Source: Sipunculus nudus (Eukaryota > Annelida > Sipuncula > Golfingiida > Sipunculidae). Taken from it: a stretch of 64,000 nucleotides of DNA. A program made the position numbers and the translations under genes. The stretch is taken from contig CM049308.1 in assembly GCA_026874595.1 (NCBI GenBank), positions 15,748,001 to 15,812,000 on the forward strand. Reading direction: 5' to 3'. Of the stretch, positions 45,857 to 58,264 are shown piece after piece. Each line of letters begins with the position of its first letter. Within the stretch, counting starts at the first letter, position 1. The notes below the pieces were generated by a model. The model saw only the letters and a program-made list of their open reading frames with translations, was not told where the DNA came from and searched no databases.

Positions 45857-47937
45857 CTGAAATATTGATTAAATGAATTAATTACACATTTTGACAGGCA
45901 ATGCAACAATAAAACTCCTTATGGAAAGGCTCAAATTTAATATATTTATCGATACAGTTTCAGACCAGAAACTTGAAACTAAAAATCATTTAATTCAAAA
46001 TATTTACAGGTTTCATGCACCCTGCAATCTTATATATCTGGATTAACCTCTTTATATTCAATATGCTACATCCAGATAAGCCTCCTTATTTTCAATGTGC
46101 ATACGCCGACAAGATAAATTACAATGATCAGAAAAGTGTTTGTGTTTTTTTTTTTAAATTTAACCTATCTATTGTGCGAGGGGTTTACTTAAAAAAGTTA
46201 CATATCTACCTTCCATAACCTTACACGTATCTTTTTGTGCAATCAGCTGTGTGTCACCAGTGACAAAAAAACTTACTGCGTAGTTTTCATTGTGAGTTTT
46301 GGACTTCAAATGTTCAACTCCACAGGTTTCATCACCACTGAACTCTTTGCAAAGTTTACAGTAAAACCCCTTTATTGGCATCATGAACTCTGTCCCTGTA
46401 TAAAACCAATACCTTTATGATTAGTTAGTAAATAATGATGAATAACAGAAAGAACAGAAAATGAATTCAAATAGATTTCTGACCACCACTGCAGTCTAAC
46501 GCAAATTCAGCATCCAGATTCCTTACAAGCGTACTCCTTTTGACATAAAAAAACATTTACAAGATTTAATTCAACAATTTGTTCAGTATGAAGTGCAAAA
46601 TGATGAGATCACTCAGTGGTACTGACAATCTTTATTACTGAAAATGCCTTTGCCTGCAGTTCAGATGACAATTATGTGGAAGATCATTATGGAAAACGTA
46701 ACTATTGATTTCTAACAAACATATCGTACTGGTTTTATATTGATAAATTCAACAAGAGTGATCTACTTTAAAAAATATATCACACAATATCATAGTCCAC
46801 AAACAAATCCTCACACTGAACAAGAATGATCAACAATTCACATGGCTGTAAATGCTAGAGGATGCATCATATAATTAGCCGAGTAAAATAATTTCTATTT
46901 ATCAGGTATAAATTAAATATGCACACAAGACCAAACCTTTGAAGGGGCACATCAGTGCCTTCATTCCCTTTGTTTCAGCAGATTTTTTAGATTGTTTCAG
47001 CGAGTCTGGCATCCAAGGGCGGTCATACTGGTCCATATTCTATAAAATTAAAATGCAAAATAAACATTTAACACACATATTATGTATATACAGAACAATG
47101 ACAACCTGGAATATTAAGTCCACAATAAAATACATCAGTAACAGAAATCAGTATTCAAACTGAAAGCCAATTAGAGGTTCTTATGTGGTTGCTTTTGATA
47201 TCTTCACTGCCAATACTTGCACAATGTTGGGAAATGTTTATTGAAAACTGTTATCTAACACTACATACAGACCAACATAATTTACTGGTTCAAAAGGACA
47301 TCTCACCCTATCCATTTAAGCCATTCCTGCTAATTCTTATACAAATATTAAGAAAATGAATGAATAAAATACGGTTTGCAGAGGAAATGAAACTGAAAAA
47401 TACCTGGACATGTTTTTTCCCATGAAGATGTTCAAACAAGTTATACAATGTGCTACTCAATACATTGCATGATGGACACCAATGATTGCCTTGGTCATAA
47501 CACTGGTACTGAATCTCCATTTTCTTCGACTTTTTCTCCGCTTTTTTATCCCCCGTTTTCTCAACTTCCAAAACAGCTTTGTTATCTTTTTTTTCTTCTG
47601 GTTTAGAATCAGATCCCTTGGGATCAACCTGTAAAGGCTGGGTTTTTTTCTCTTCTTTTGGAGGTTTATCTTTGCTAACCTGCAATATAGGTCAGTAACC
47701 CACAAAATAAGCATACTGAAACAGAACAGTCTCTCTTGAAATACCCAGCAAAACAGCCTTAGGAATTGTATAATAATCAAACCTTTCTCCCACTGGACCA
47801 AGTTTCTGCACCCAAACAGGCTGACAGGTGGGCCCTTTTGATGCAGGTGAAACTAAGCCTTAAAGCTCTCAGGATTCAAAGTCACTAACAAAGTTCTTAT
47901 ATAATTAATGTGAAGTTCATAACATTATATATATATT

Positions 47938-47977
<40 letters not shown>

Positions 47978-50900
47978 ATGACTTGTGATTACAGGTTTTC
48001 CGTTTTTACAAGAGTGATATCTAGTTCTCGAGGTAAAGCTCTGAAAATGATAAAGTGGCAGAGTTTGTGACAAATAATTACTGAACGACGTCAGTGAATT
48101 TAAATAAACTTTTATGTATGAATTTTACATTCTTTACTTCAAAATAAATGTAGAATGATCAGATGAAATTCCCTTTCATCAAGAGCAACATTGGCCAACT
48201 TCTATTGATTTACCTGGCATCAAAAGCGTTTCCATCATTACGTTACAATGAACATAATTAAGCAACTTGTATGATTTATCCTTATGCTAAAATGATGCAG
48301 TAACCATACCCTACTACAAACAACTAAACATTCTTTTAAGATGGTCTTGAATTACCTGAAATAGTTTGTGCATTAAATAACCCCTGACAACCCCGCTAAT
48401 TGTCTTAATGAATCTAAAGCTTGGTGTATTTCATGCGAGACCATTTTATTCCCCTCTGATCAGAGAAAACTTGCACGCAAGTAAACAGATATGGTTCTCT
48501 GGAGCACAAAATGAGACCAAGTCATATTAAATTTCAAATTGTTTTTTTATAACAGAAGGTATCACCATAGGACCTCATGCAATAATCCCAGTATCTAACC
48601 CCAAGTAGACAATGTATATCTAACATCAAGTAAATACTGAATGAAAATGCCTAAACACCTTTAGGCTGAAAATATACAATACGCATTGGAACAATTTATT
48701 GTAATTTATTCTTACCTTATCAAAGGTTCCTTTTTTCATTTCTTTCATCTTATGAATGGGTGACTTGTCATCAGACGTTCCTTTTGGTGAAACTTGTTTC
48801 TTGGCAGGCACACTGAACTTCTTAAGTAATTCTCTCTCCTTCCCTTCTGCCTCCTTACGTAGTTTTGATATTTGAGAAGCGACTTTCTCCTGAAGCCTAT
48901 TGTTCTGCATGAGTACTGGGTCCCGGTGGCCATACTTTTGTCGCTGCCGTTTTCGCATTAATTCATTTTGTTGCCTTTTTAGTATGGCCAACTCCTTTTC
49001 TAAAGAAGCTAATCTGTTTTGTCTTTCTTTACTTTCATGTAACAATCTAGCCTTTTCCACTTCACTCAAAAGGTCATCTGAGTCTGAATCGTAAAATGTG
49101 GAGGGCTTTGGCAGATTCAACGGTTTTCTTATTATAATGCTCACATTTCTGGTTTCTTTAGGTTCAGATTTCTTGGACTCCCTGCTAGGCGGAACAACAG
49201 TGCGCCGTGATTCTTGATTACTGCTGATTGACTGCTTGTATAATTCTTTAACCTGCAGGTCTCCTTTAACATGTGGGGAATCAATAAACCCTCTGCTTGT
49301 ATTTGATGGGGAACCAATAGGCTTCATTTTCACTGCAGGCATTGAGTCCCGTGGACTTCTACTGGCTCTCGTTTCTGATATTTCCATCTGCCTGGATCTT
49401 TCAGAAGTTAAATTTTTTACTATTCTTTGTTCATGTATGTCATGTTCTTCTTCAAGGTGTTCTCCTGACCTTTTAGTTTTTTTCTGGGGTGGTTGTGTTG
49501 TGCCTTTAAACTCTATTTTCACTAACGGCCTGGTGATCTTCTCTTTCACCTCCTGAAACTGTTCTTCCTTCTCAGGGCTTCGTTCCCATGACTGTCTACC
49601 ATGCCATTCTTTGTCTCGATAACTGATATCATCAACCCTATCCCTATCAGATGGTCTTTCATTTTTACTATATTTCTTTTTCTGGGCACCCCCATCACCC
49701 ATTACCTTATCGGAATGTCTGAAAGACCTAGAAGGCTTTGTAGCACTTTGTGCAGGCTCTTCATCCCACTGGTCTCTCGGAGATTGTTTGTACATCTCTT
49801 TTGGGGACTGCCTATATGCATCTTTTTGAGGTTGTTTAGTTTGCTTATACATCATCCTGGCTGACTGTTTGTACAAGTCTTCTCTTGGGGACTGCTTGTA
49901 TAATTCCTCCTGGGGTGACTGTTTGGATACTTCCTCTCTAGGTGAATGTTTGTATAGTTCCTCCCTTGGTGACTGTTTGAACATGTCCGTTCTAGATGAC
50001 TGTTTGTATATTTCCTCCCTGGGTGACTGTTTGTACACTTCCTCCCTATGTGATTGTTTGTACGGTTCGTCCTTTGGTGACTGTTTGTAAACCTCCTCCT
50101 CCCTAGATGACAGTCTGTACGTTTCCTCCCTTGGTGACTGTCTATACAGATCCTCTCTAGGCGATCGTATCTCTTTCGGGGACATTTTGTATATTTCTCT
50201 AGAAAGCGGCCTTGTCTTGCTCTTATCTCTGTCATACTGACGATATTCTTTACCATCTGCCCTGTCACATATAGGAAATATATGTCTTGTAGTATTCTTA
50301 TCAGGATCCCCCTGCCTTGATTTCTGTTTGGTAACCGCGTTAGGGTCACTTTGCAATTTATCAGTCCTTGTCTGCCTATCCTGATAATGTTCTGTTGAGC
50401 CCTGATATCTTCTGTAGTCTGTGTGTGGCGGTGATGGTGACCTGTAGGAAGAATCCAACCTTTTGCCGAACTGTTGGGTTTCTAATGATCTCTCATTACA
50501 CGAGTCTCTACTGCTAGGTCTATCCCAGCCAGCTGAAGAACTTTCAGACAGCCTTGACCTCCTTCCTGCAGACATTTCATCAGAAATAGGAGAATGCCTT
50601 TCTGTCACATGTTGATACCTCTTTTCATATGAATCACTCCTAGGAATTTTGTCTCTCTTGTTTTGGCCAAATTCTGTCTGGCCAATGTATGGATCATCGT
50701 GGGGGACACTATCTCCAGTTCTCTCTTGATATGGGTCATTATAAGGGGCATTACTCATGGGTCTCTCTTGGTATGGATCAGAGGAGACCATATGACTCTC
50801 ATTTCCTTTAGGACTTAAAGAGAATGGATCAACATCTGGCAAGCGTCTTGCAGAGTACCTACCAACATCAGCTAATGCACCATGTTGGGAATGGGTTTCT

Positions 50901-52567
50901 TTGTGTTCAAATTCACTTTCACCCGAAATGTAACGCTTAGCTTGCTCTTCCAAATATCTTTTAGCTTTCTGCTCATATGATTCTGCGCTAACTGACTCCA
51001 GAATTTTGCGTTTTGTACCCTTCTGCTGGACTTGTTGGCCTGCAGGCTGAAGCTTACCTTGCACAGAGCCTGGATCAAACACTGATCCAAAGTCAACATG
51101 TGTCAGGCCACCACGTCCAAGGAATGAAGCAGCCTGATTTATTCCAAATGGATCCGGTGGAGGATCCTTTCTTGGAGCACTGGCTACTCTGTCCTTTTGA
51201 GCCTTTTCTTGCATGATTTTAGACAGTTCAAAATTGAAACCAATTGATTTCAGTACATTTTCCAAAAGAGGATTGCTTTCAGTATCTTTTGCTTCATGTG
51301 GTTTCTCCACTTTGGCTTCCTCAGGTGGTATCATGTGTGTTTCAACTGGCTGTGATGACTTTGATTCCGCTGGCTGCTGATCAAGGTCACCATACAGAAA
51401 TTCATCTTCATCTTCAACATTGATATCGCCCAATCCAGGTATCAATGGGGCACCTGGTCTGGATGGCCCATCTGGAGGTGGATTATCTGTGTAACCAGCA
51501 CCAGATGCCTTGTGACTCTGCAAATCTTCTGCTTTTCCTAAGGCATCAGACTGACTTTTCATATATTCTGTGTTTTTCGCAGAATATGATGAAAGGAATT
51601 CATGTCCTAAACCAGATTTTTCTCCGGTGTTAAATCCAGGTAACGGATCTGAATATAAATCTTGATTTTGTGTATGAAACATTGACTGATTAGTTTGATT
51701 ATGCACAGAATTATCCCTTCCACTGTTCTTTAGAATTGATTTCACTTTTATTTCAGGTGGATTAGAGGGCACTGGACTTGGCGTTTCTAGAAGTGGTGAC
51801 CTATAATCTTGCTGATTTTCAGGTTTTACTGTGATGGACCTGTGAATAACATCATTTTCAACACCAGCTGATGCTGCAGCAGTTTTGTTCAGGTTGATTT
51901 GTTCAACATTTTTGTCTGCTTCCGACGATGACACAGGGATTCCATGTGCAATGTTTTCCAACAAGTCTAATACATGGGGTTTAGTGCTCACTAGGCCTCT
52001 AGAGTTTCTGATAAATGACTCCCTTTTTGACCTATCCTTTTCAAGTGACCCACGATTCTCACTCTGATGTCTCTCAGAACTACCACTATGAGTGCGCCTT
52101 TGGCCACTGCCTCTCCTCTCTGGCTTTCTTTTCTTGTGTTCCCTGTCCATATGTGACCTCCTTTTATCATACCTATCAATACTTCTTTCAGAATCTGTGG
52201 AGCATGACCTTCTTCTTCTATGATATGACCGTCCACGACTATGGCTTCTGGATCTTGACCTCCTATAAGATGGACTACGACTTCTTGATCTCCCTCTACT
52301 TTGGCTCCTTTGAGTAGAGTAGCTCCTAGATCTGGAATGTCTCCATCTTTCACCTTCAGGTGAATAACTGCGTGACCTGGACCTTCTCCTTTTATCAGGT
52401 GGTGATGAGCTCTCAGACCGCCTGAATCTCCTCTCTGGTGAAGGAGAAACAGCATCCACTGGTGGGCCTAACCTGCTGGTAGCCTGACCTCTCCCCTGCT
52501 TCAAGCAAATGTCATTTCCAACTGTAATCCTGATTGACTGATCAGGAAATGCAGGTCTCTGTGGTTC
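42404..52567 (-). CDS. ZNF318: ZNF318-like matrin-type zinc-finger protein, five exons (5' incomplete)
   Basis: Five exons on the - strand (52567-48716, 47679-47404, 47039-46937, 46395-46277, 45856-42404) join with GT/AG borders and matching phases into 7803 bases, 2600 residues and a stop. Order of features: SIRITVGND at the start, an Arg/Ser-rich region, a long disordered part with YKQSP repeats, a coiled coil (LASLEKELAILKRQQNELM), a matrin-type finger (WCPSCNV...HLHGKKH), a linker with YDRPWMPDSL, a second finger (GFYCKLCKEF...HLKSKTHNENY), then a long acidic Ser/Thr-rich tail. This architecture is that of vertebrate ZNF318, a nuclear regulator of transcription and splicing (about 2280 residues in human). 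The first exon(s) must lie beyond the window. Confidence 0.88.
46277..46395 (-). CDS. ZNF318: ZNF318-like exon: second matrin-type zinc finger
   Basis: Acceptor TTATACAG, phase completing a Gly codon, then TEFMMPIKGFYCKLCKEF and EHLKSKTHNENYA before the donor GTAAGT. Cys-x2-Cys and the two His residues are present. Confidence 0.9.
46937..47039 (-). CDS. ZNF318: ZNF318-like linker exon
   Basis: Acceptor TTTTATAG, then NMDQYDRPWMPDSLKQSKKS, ending ALMCPFK plus one base before the donor GTTTGG. The YDRPW motif between the two fingers is a family feature. Confidence 0.82.
47404..47679 (-). CDS. ZNF318: ZNF318-like exon: first matrin-type zinc finger
   Basis: The acceptor is ATATTGCAG and the donor CAG|GTATTT, both phase 0, 92 codons. 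A Lys/Glu-rich linker precedes KKMEIQYQCYDQG and a Cys-x2-Cys...His...His finger (WCPSCNVL to HLHGKKHVQ). This finger type binds RNA or protein partners in matrin and U1-C relatives. Confidence 0.9.
47680..48715 (-). other. Intron of the ZNF318-like gene
   Basis: Intron of 1036 bases holding the TA/CA microsatellite at 47925-47974; otherwise nothing recognised. The other introns (45857-46276, 46396-46936, 47040-47403) are short and unremarkable. Confidence 0.85.
47925..47974 (+). repeat. TA then CA microsatellite
   Basis: TATATA tract running into CACACA within an intron. Confidence 0.9.
48716..52567 (-). CDS. ZNF318: ZNF318-like large N-terminal exon (1284 codons)
   Basis: The acceptor is TTGTGTTATAG, then EPQRPAFPDQSIRITVGNDI. 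The frame is open upstream of the TTG at 52504, so no start lies here. Residues of about 30-140 are Arg/Ser-rich like SR splicing factors; the middle is disordered. A 27-bp coding repeat lies at 49771-50165. Near the end are PSTFYDSDSDDLLSEVEKAR and a strongly charged coiled coil, conserved in the family. The donor is AAG|GTAAGA in phase 0. Confidence 0.88.
49771..50165 (-). repeat. 27-bp coding minisatellite (REExYKQSP) in the ZNF318-like gene
   Basis: About 14 consecutive imperfect 9-residue units such as REEVYKQSP, REEIYKQSS, REELYKHSP and REDLYKQSP. The units keep the reading frame throughout. Most present an S-P pair, a possible proline-directed phosphorylation site. Confidence 0.88.
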
Positions 52568-53321
52568 CTATAACACAAATAGATCACACAATAATTTACT
52601 GGTGCATTAAGAAATGGCGATAATGGCTGATGATATACATATAATTAACACACCATATTTAAATATTGAATTAAAATTAACACAAAAATAAATTAGGGTT
52701 TACATAATAAGAGCACTACTTATGAACAAAACATACTGTAGTCTGAAATGTCACTCCAAATATGAAAAAGGAAACTAATTACAATGAAAGAAGTTCATGA
52801 ACAGCCACTAAAATGTTATCTATCAAAACCTTTATCATGATTTCATCATTTGGCCTTTAAGATTGTGATGTGGGTTGAACTAAGGACTTTTCACTTCTGC
52901 AGTCTTAACCATCTTTTCCACCAGGCTACTTCATATCCCTAAATATCTGTAAACTTTATGTGTGTGCACATTGTGGGACATAAGACAGGTGTAACAGCAG
53001 AATCCATATTCATTGAAAACCAGATATTTTCATATAAGGCCTAAAAACTATTGGATCCTCAAGCAATATGTGCATCAATTTCGAAACCAATGATACACCC
53101 AACCCTGGGCCCTGTTGCAATAAGAATGTAAATTTATGACTTAAAGCCCACCAAGAAAGATAGGCTCCTAAACTGACTTGGACAAGCCTAAGATTCAAGT
53201 CTGTTGCAATAACGCTGTTTTTGTGTAGACTGGCTTCAGTCCTGGAAATCCCCTTTATGAACGCCACCAATCGGTGGAAGAGTGACACCTTTACAATTAA
53301 AGAACTATAGTTAAAACAATC
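52568..53321. other. 5' intron of the ZNF318-like gene, proximal part
   Basis: Contains the tRNA-like SINE candidate at 52866-52931. The whole stretch from 52568 to the window end is probably intron of the ZNF318-like gene, because no upstream exon was found. Confidence 0.55.
52866..52931 (-). mobile_element. Candidate tRNA-derived SINE head
   Basis: On the - strand AGTAGCCTGGTGG resembles an A box and AGTTCAACCCA a B box, about 45 bases apart, as in a degenerate tRNA-like promoter. No intact cloverleaf was confirmed and no second copy was found in the window. Confidence 0.4.
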
Positions 53322-54504
53322 ACAAGGCCTACAGGCCTAATGCGAACCTGTGCAATTGCTGATACACCAGTTATAATGCTTCAATGCGCGGCCATAACTT
53401 TTCAAGAATGCCTACGTCTATACAATTGATATGAACAATGCATGTACTACACATTTTGTACAAGAATAAATTACGAAAATATCACTGCTGAAATACTGGC
53501 ATGGTTGCACACAACACAAAAATGATTGTAGGTGGCACTATCAGTTTTCTATAAGATGTAGCTATCCAAGATGTATGTTTCTATGCCCACTTTCAGGCTG
53601 ATATATCAAACCCCTCCTGAATAATAAGCAGGGACATAAACTGTGCAAAAATTTATTAATGGAGGCGCCACCGGTCTTGTAAATGACAAAGCTATCCAAT
53701 ATATATATATAAATATAAATGCCCAATTTCAGGCTGATATATCAAATCCCTCCTGAGAAATAAGCAGGCACATACACTGTGCAAAAGTCATTATAGGTGA
53801 AGCCACCAGTATTGTGAACAAATAAGCCATCAATTTTTCATGGACAGGTAAAAATATCAGGGCAATATATCAAACTTCTATTGAGTTAGGTGCACTGGGC
53901 TAACCAGGCTTATTGGAGGAAGGCAGTTGCCTTGAGTGAACCGGAAGGAATTGCACTCTGCAGCTACTGCACTGAGCGAACTCTTGACCTGCACCTGGCT
54001 GCACTAAGTGAACTATTGACCTGTACTTGGCTGCACTGAATTAACTCTTGACCTGTTGCATAATTTTACACAGTTGGCAGTCTGCCAAAGCTATAAATAG
54101 ATCCAGACTGACTTTATGCATTGCCAAATCTGAAATAGCTGCCAGTCTGCCAAGCTATTTATAGAAACAGACACAATCTTGGCTTGTTGGTAAATCTGTT
54201 TACACATACTGAAATACTTTGGCTACAATGCTTTCTTTCAAGCTGACATATCCATAAGATTGTTTTATCAAACCGTTTAGAATAATAAAAGATTTAATCC
54301 TTTCATTGTTAAAGGTCGAATAATTCTGCCCAACAATCATTTAGGTAAACTTGAACAAAGGCCTCCTAAGAATCATTTTTGTACAATGTTACAGAAGTTG
54401 AAACGAAAATTTTGCAGAAGAAGACTAGCGCAGTCCTCAGTTTGAAATAGGCTTACTTATGGCCACAAGACTAATTTCATGCAGCTTTCCATGACTCTAC
54501 CAAA
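53322..54504 (+). mobile_element. F2 element copy b, partial
   Basis: The left end is ACAAGGCCTACAGGCCTAATGCGAACCTGTG, split here as the palindrome GGCCTACAGGCC plus GCGAACCTGTG. The body is the reverse of 17680-18911 (F2 copy a). It stops where F1 copy 8 begins and its other end was not found. Confidence 0.68.
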
Positions 54505-54846
54505 ACAAGGGACCCATGGGTCACGTCTCTCAGCTGAATTTTGGAAAATATTAGTAACTGCAAAATATTTTTATTTCTTATGGTTTTTCCATGTATATTA
54601 CCATTTGAATAGCTAACAGAAAATGGCCCAGCTTAAATGAAACTCTGTAAATTATAGAATAATGGACATGAGCTGAAGCATATGGACTGTGTAATAAATG
54701 AAACCTTTGGCCTGAAACCCTTTAGTGATGAACCCAGGGAAAAAATGGGCCTACGGTAAGTGTCATATAAAAGTTCCAATTCATAAACATATAATGTGTG
54801 AAGGTAATTAAGTTTTCAAAAGTTAAATATATGGCCATATGAGTTA

Positions 54847-56824
54847 ACAAGTGACCCATTGGTCATGACGCTCAGCTGACTGGGAAGAGATTCACAAAAG
54901 GAAATTTTATCATCAGAATGGTAGATACCCATTCAACTGAAGCATCAAACAGATTAACCAACAGGCCAAGATTTAGTCTGTATTTATATATCTGAAAAAT
55001 AGAGAAAAAATGTGTAAACTTTAATAACTAGAATACAGGTAGCCGACAAGTGACTACATGTATCTGCCAAAATCAGAGTGAAGTGAGGCATGGATTGAGT
55101 GGCAAGGGGAAACAGAGTGAGGTATGTTGCATATTAGCATGGATGTCTGCAGCCTAAATGTGTATGTAGGTTGTGCAACCTACCACAAATCCAGAAAGCT
55201 GTCCAAGTTGTATACATATGCAAAATTTTAGGCAGAAAAGTCAAACCACTACATGGATATGAGTGATTTTAGCCCACGGCAGAAAAACAGACAGACGCTG
55301 TGCAAAAATGGTTGCAGTTTTGTGTATGATAAAGACCTATGTGAGATCTAAACACAAGCACAATTTTGGCCCAATCGGTCAAAAGGTTCCCGAAATATGA
55401 GCTTGGATGTCATCAGCGTGAATGAGAATGTAGGTGGCGCCACCTGTCATAAAATCAAGAAAGCTATCCAGGATGTATAAACCTGCAAAATTTTAGGCAG
55501 TTATGTGAAACCACTAGAGAAATGAGTGATTTTAACCAAAGGCAGATGAACAGATGGACACTGTGCAAACATGGTTACAGGTGGTGCCACCATTTTTTGT
55601 GTATGTTATAGAGCTATCCAAGGGCTACATTAGTATTAATTTTATTTCCTGATCAGTCAAACGGTTCCTGAGATATGAGCTTGGAAAGCTGATAAAATCA
55701 ACTCCCAGAGGAGCTCTCTGGAAACGAATGCCGCAACGGCGGAGGAACCCGGTCAAAAACACAGTATCCACAAAACTTCGTTTTGGCGGGTACAAAAATA
55801 CAGGTGGCTCCACCAGTCTGCAGAAACTAATAAAAACACTTACAAACATCAATATCCATGCAAAGAATCATGGTGATCTCCCCATTAGTTGTTCAGATAC
55901 TTCAGCTTTTGTATCAAATTGTCCATTATTCTGAGGGATACTTTGGTGTCCTATAGCTTGAAGGATATGGGTAACAGAGACCTAATTTTAAGTTTCCACA
56001 GGCACTTTTCATGGGCCTTCTTGCATGACAAGAATGAAGATTCTAGGTCCAGTTGTTGCGATTTGTACCCTGTTGACAGATAACCACATCTTTAAAGGTA
56101 TAAAAAAACGAGAAAAAAAATCGTAAAAATTTGAAAAAAATAGAGGTGGCGCACCCAGTCTGCAGAAACTGATGGAACAGGTTATGATCAATATGTATGC
56201 CTAAAATCATGACCATCAGTGTTGTAGTTATTGAGATACTGCAGTTTTTGTATCAAATTTTCCATTATTCTGGGGGGTAATTAGGAGCCATACAGCTTAA
56301 AGAATATGGGTAACAGAGACCTAATTTCAGGTTTCCATGGAGACTTTTCATGGGTCTCCCTGTGTGTCAAGAATGAAGATTCTAGGTCCAGTTTTAATGA
56401 TTTGTGCCCTGTTAACAGATGTTCATAACTTTAAAGGTCTCAAAAATAGAGAAAAAAATTTGTAAAAAATCGAAAAATACAGGTGGCGCCACCAGTCTGC
56501 AGGAAGTGATGGAACATCTCATGATCAATATGTATGCCAAAAATCATGACCATCAGTGTTGTAGTTATTGAGATGTTGCAGTTTGTTTTTATCTAATTTT
56601 CCATTATTCTGGGGGGTACTTTGGGGCCCCATAGCTCAAAGGATATGGATAACAGAGACCTAATTTCTGGTTTCAAAGGACATTTTTCATGGACATCTCA
56701 GAATCCCAAGTTACAAGGTTCTAGGTTCAGCGGTTACGATTTGTGCCTGGTTAACGGACGGACAGACGGACGACGGACAAAGAGTGATCGCTACAGCTCG
56801 GATAACTTTCAGTCAGCTGAGCTA
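54847..56824 (+). mobile_element. F1 element copy 9 (array-bearing, about 2.0 kb)
   Basis: From ACAAGTGACCCATTGGTC to CTTTCAGTCAGCTGAGCTA. Opposite orientation to copy 4 and the same subtype: units with CTGGACCTAGAATC and GGTGGCGCCACC, an F3 insert (55025-55793), and a GACGG-type microsatellite near the right end. The insertion site is supported by copy 7. Confidence 0.82.
55025..55793 (+). mobile_element. F3 element copy b (about 0.77 kb)
   Basis: From AACTAGAATACAGGTAGCC to ACAAAACTTCGTTTTGGCGGGTAC. The same ends as F3 copy a, in opposite orientation and with fewer tandem units. It sits at the corresponding place inside the F1 copy 9 array, so the pair could have been carried together. Confidence 0.7.
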
Positions 56825-57221
56825 AAAATTAATCCCACAAAGTTTGACCAATATTCCTATTTTTAAAAACTAGGTTTAACAGTGTTATTCACACCTAGGC
56901 CCCGCCAACTTTAAGATATATGAATGAAATGCTACCAAGTATTTATATCTTCTTAAATCTTGTCAGTTAGCACTTACATTAGGTCCTCATATTTACCATA
57001 TTTGAATATTAGGATTAAATTCCTGAACCTTTTTTTTCTTTAAAAAAAATTTTAAAGAAACATTTAAACATTAAAATTATAAGCTGTGTCTTGTATACTA
57101 GTCCTGTGTATCGAAGCGGTGGGTCAGGGCGGGGTCTCTGTTGTTACTGTTCATCGCTGAAAAAATGTGAAATTATAAGATTCATCTTGTTTAGAGTACA
57201 GGTCTGTCAACAGAATGAGTA

Positions 57222-57236
57222 GGGGGGGGGGGGGGG
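57222..57236 (+). repeat. Poly-G run (15)
   Basis: Uninterrupted G run inside F1 copy 8. Confidence 0.9.
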
Positions 57237-58264
57237 AGAGAAAGGCTCCCTGTGGTATTTATACTGGCAGCCTGATCAAACTCAACAAGAGAGAGGGCTT
57301 GGCCCCCAGTGATGGGATTACATAACAGCCTGGGGAGCACAGAGTTGCACTGAATGACCTACAGTGACCTCAGTGGACTGATTGACAATGTAAGGGAATA
57401 CAACAAGAGCCTGCACACAAATTCAATAACTAGCCTAATTTTTCAAATTTCTGATTTTAACATATTAAATCCTTATGTGTACATGCTGTGAAAATTGAAT
57501 CTTGATTAAATGATGTTATATTCCTGAAAAAAAGTCTCAGCCATTCTTATGTTAAGTGAGTAAATATATATCCTGATTTTTTACAAGGTGCATTATGTTT
57601 GGGCCTATAACTTCAACAAATTATGCAATACTGACCTAAATTTTGGTATGTACATAGGAAATGTATGGAAGAATATGAATATTTACAATTACATCTAACA
57701 TTATGCCAATTTTTGGATTACCAGGTAAACAAAAGTAGAGTCATGATGCTAGAAAATATAATACATTAAGGCTTCTAAAAAACTTCAATAGCTAGACTAT
57801 TTTTTAAGCTAATACTTTCAAATTCAAAATTTATCAGATTAAATCCATATGTAAACTGGCTGTGAAAATTAAATCAAATGTACTTATAAGAAAAAAACAT
57901 GCCATGGTCAAATTTAGGAAAAAATTTAAGGTACCAATTTTTTATTTTTGTTAATATTTTAAAAAATTTAACAGATTTTGATCTAATTTTGGGTATACAA
58001 TTTAATTTTGATTAATTAAAGATATATTACTGGAAAAAAGTCCATAGCTTTAACATGTTTTGTGTTAAGTGATCAAATATCTTTCCTGATTTTTTACAAA
58101 ATGCATTATGTTTGAGCCCATAACTTTTTTAAATCATATAATACAGACCTAATTTCTGGCATGTACATAGGAACTATATAGAGGAATATTTATGGTAAAT
58201 ATGAGGAAAAACAGGTGAGTGGTTTCGTAGTTAGGCTGTCCTGAAATGTGAAAATAGGTTTTTA

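Noticed and set aside
51991-52455. A 154-residue ORF within the ZNF318-like exon in another frame
   Set aside because: It arises from the Arg/Ser-rich codons of the real frame read one base off; no independent support.
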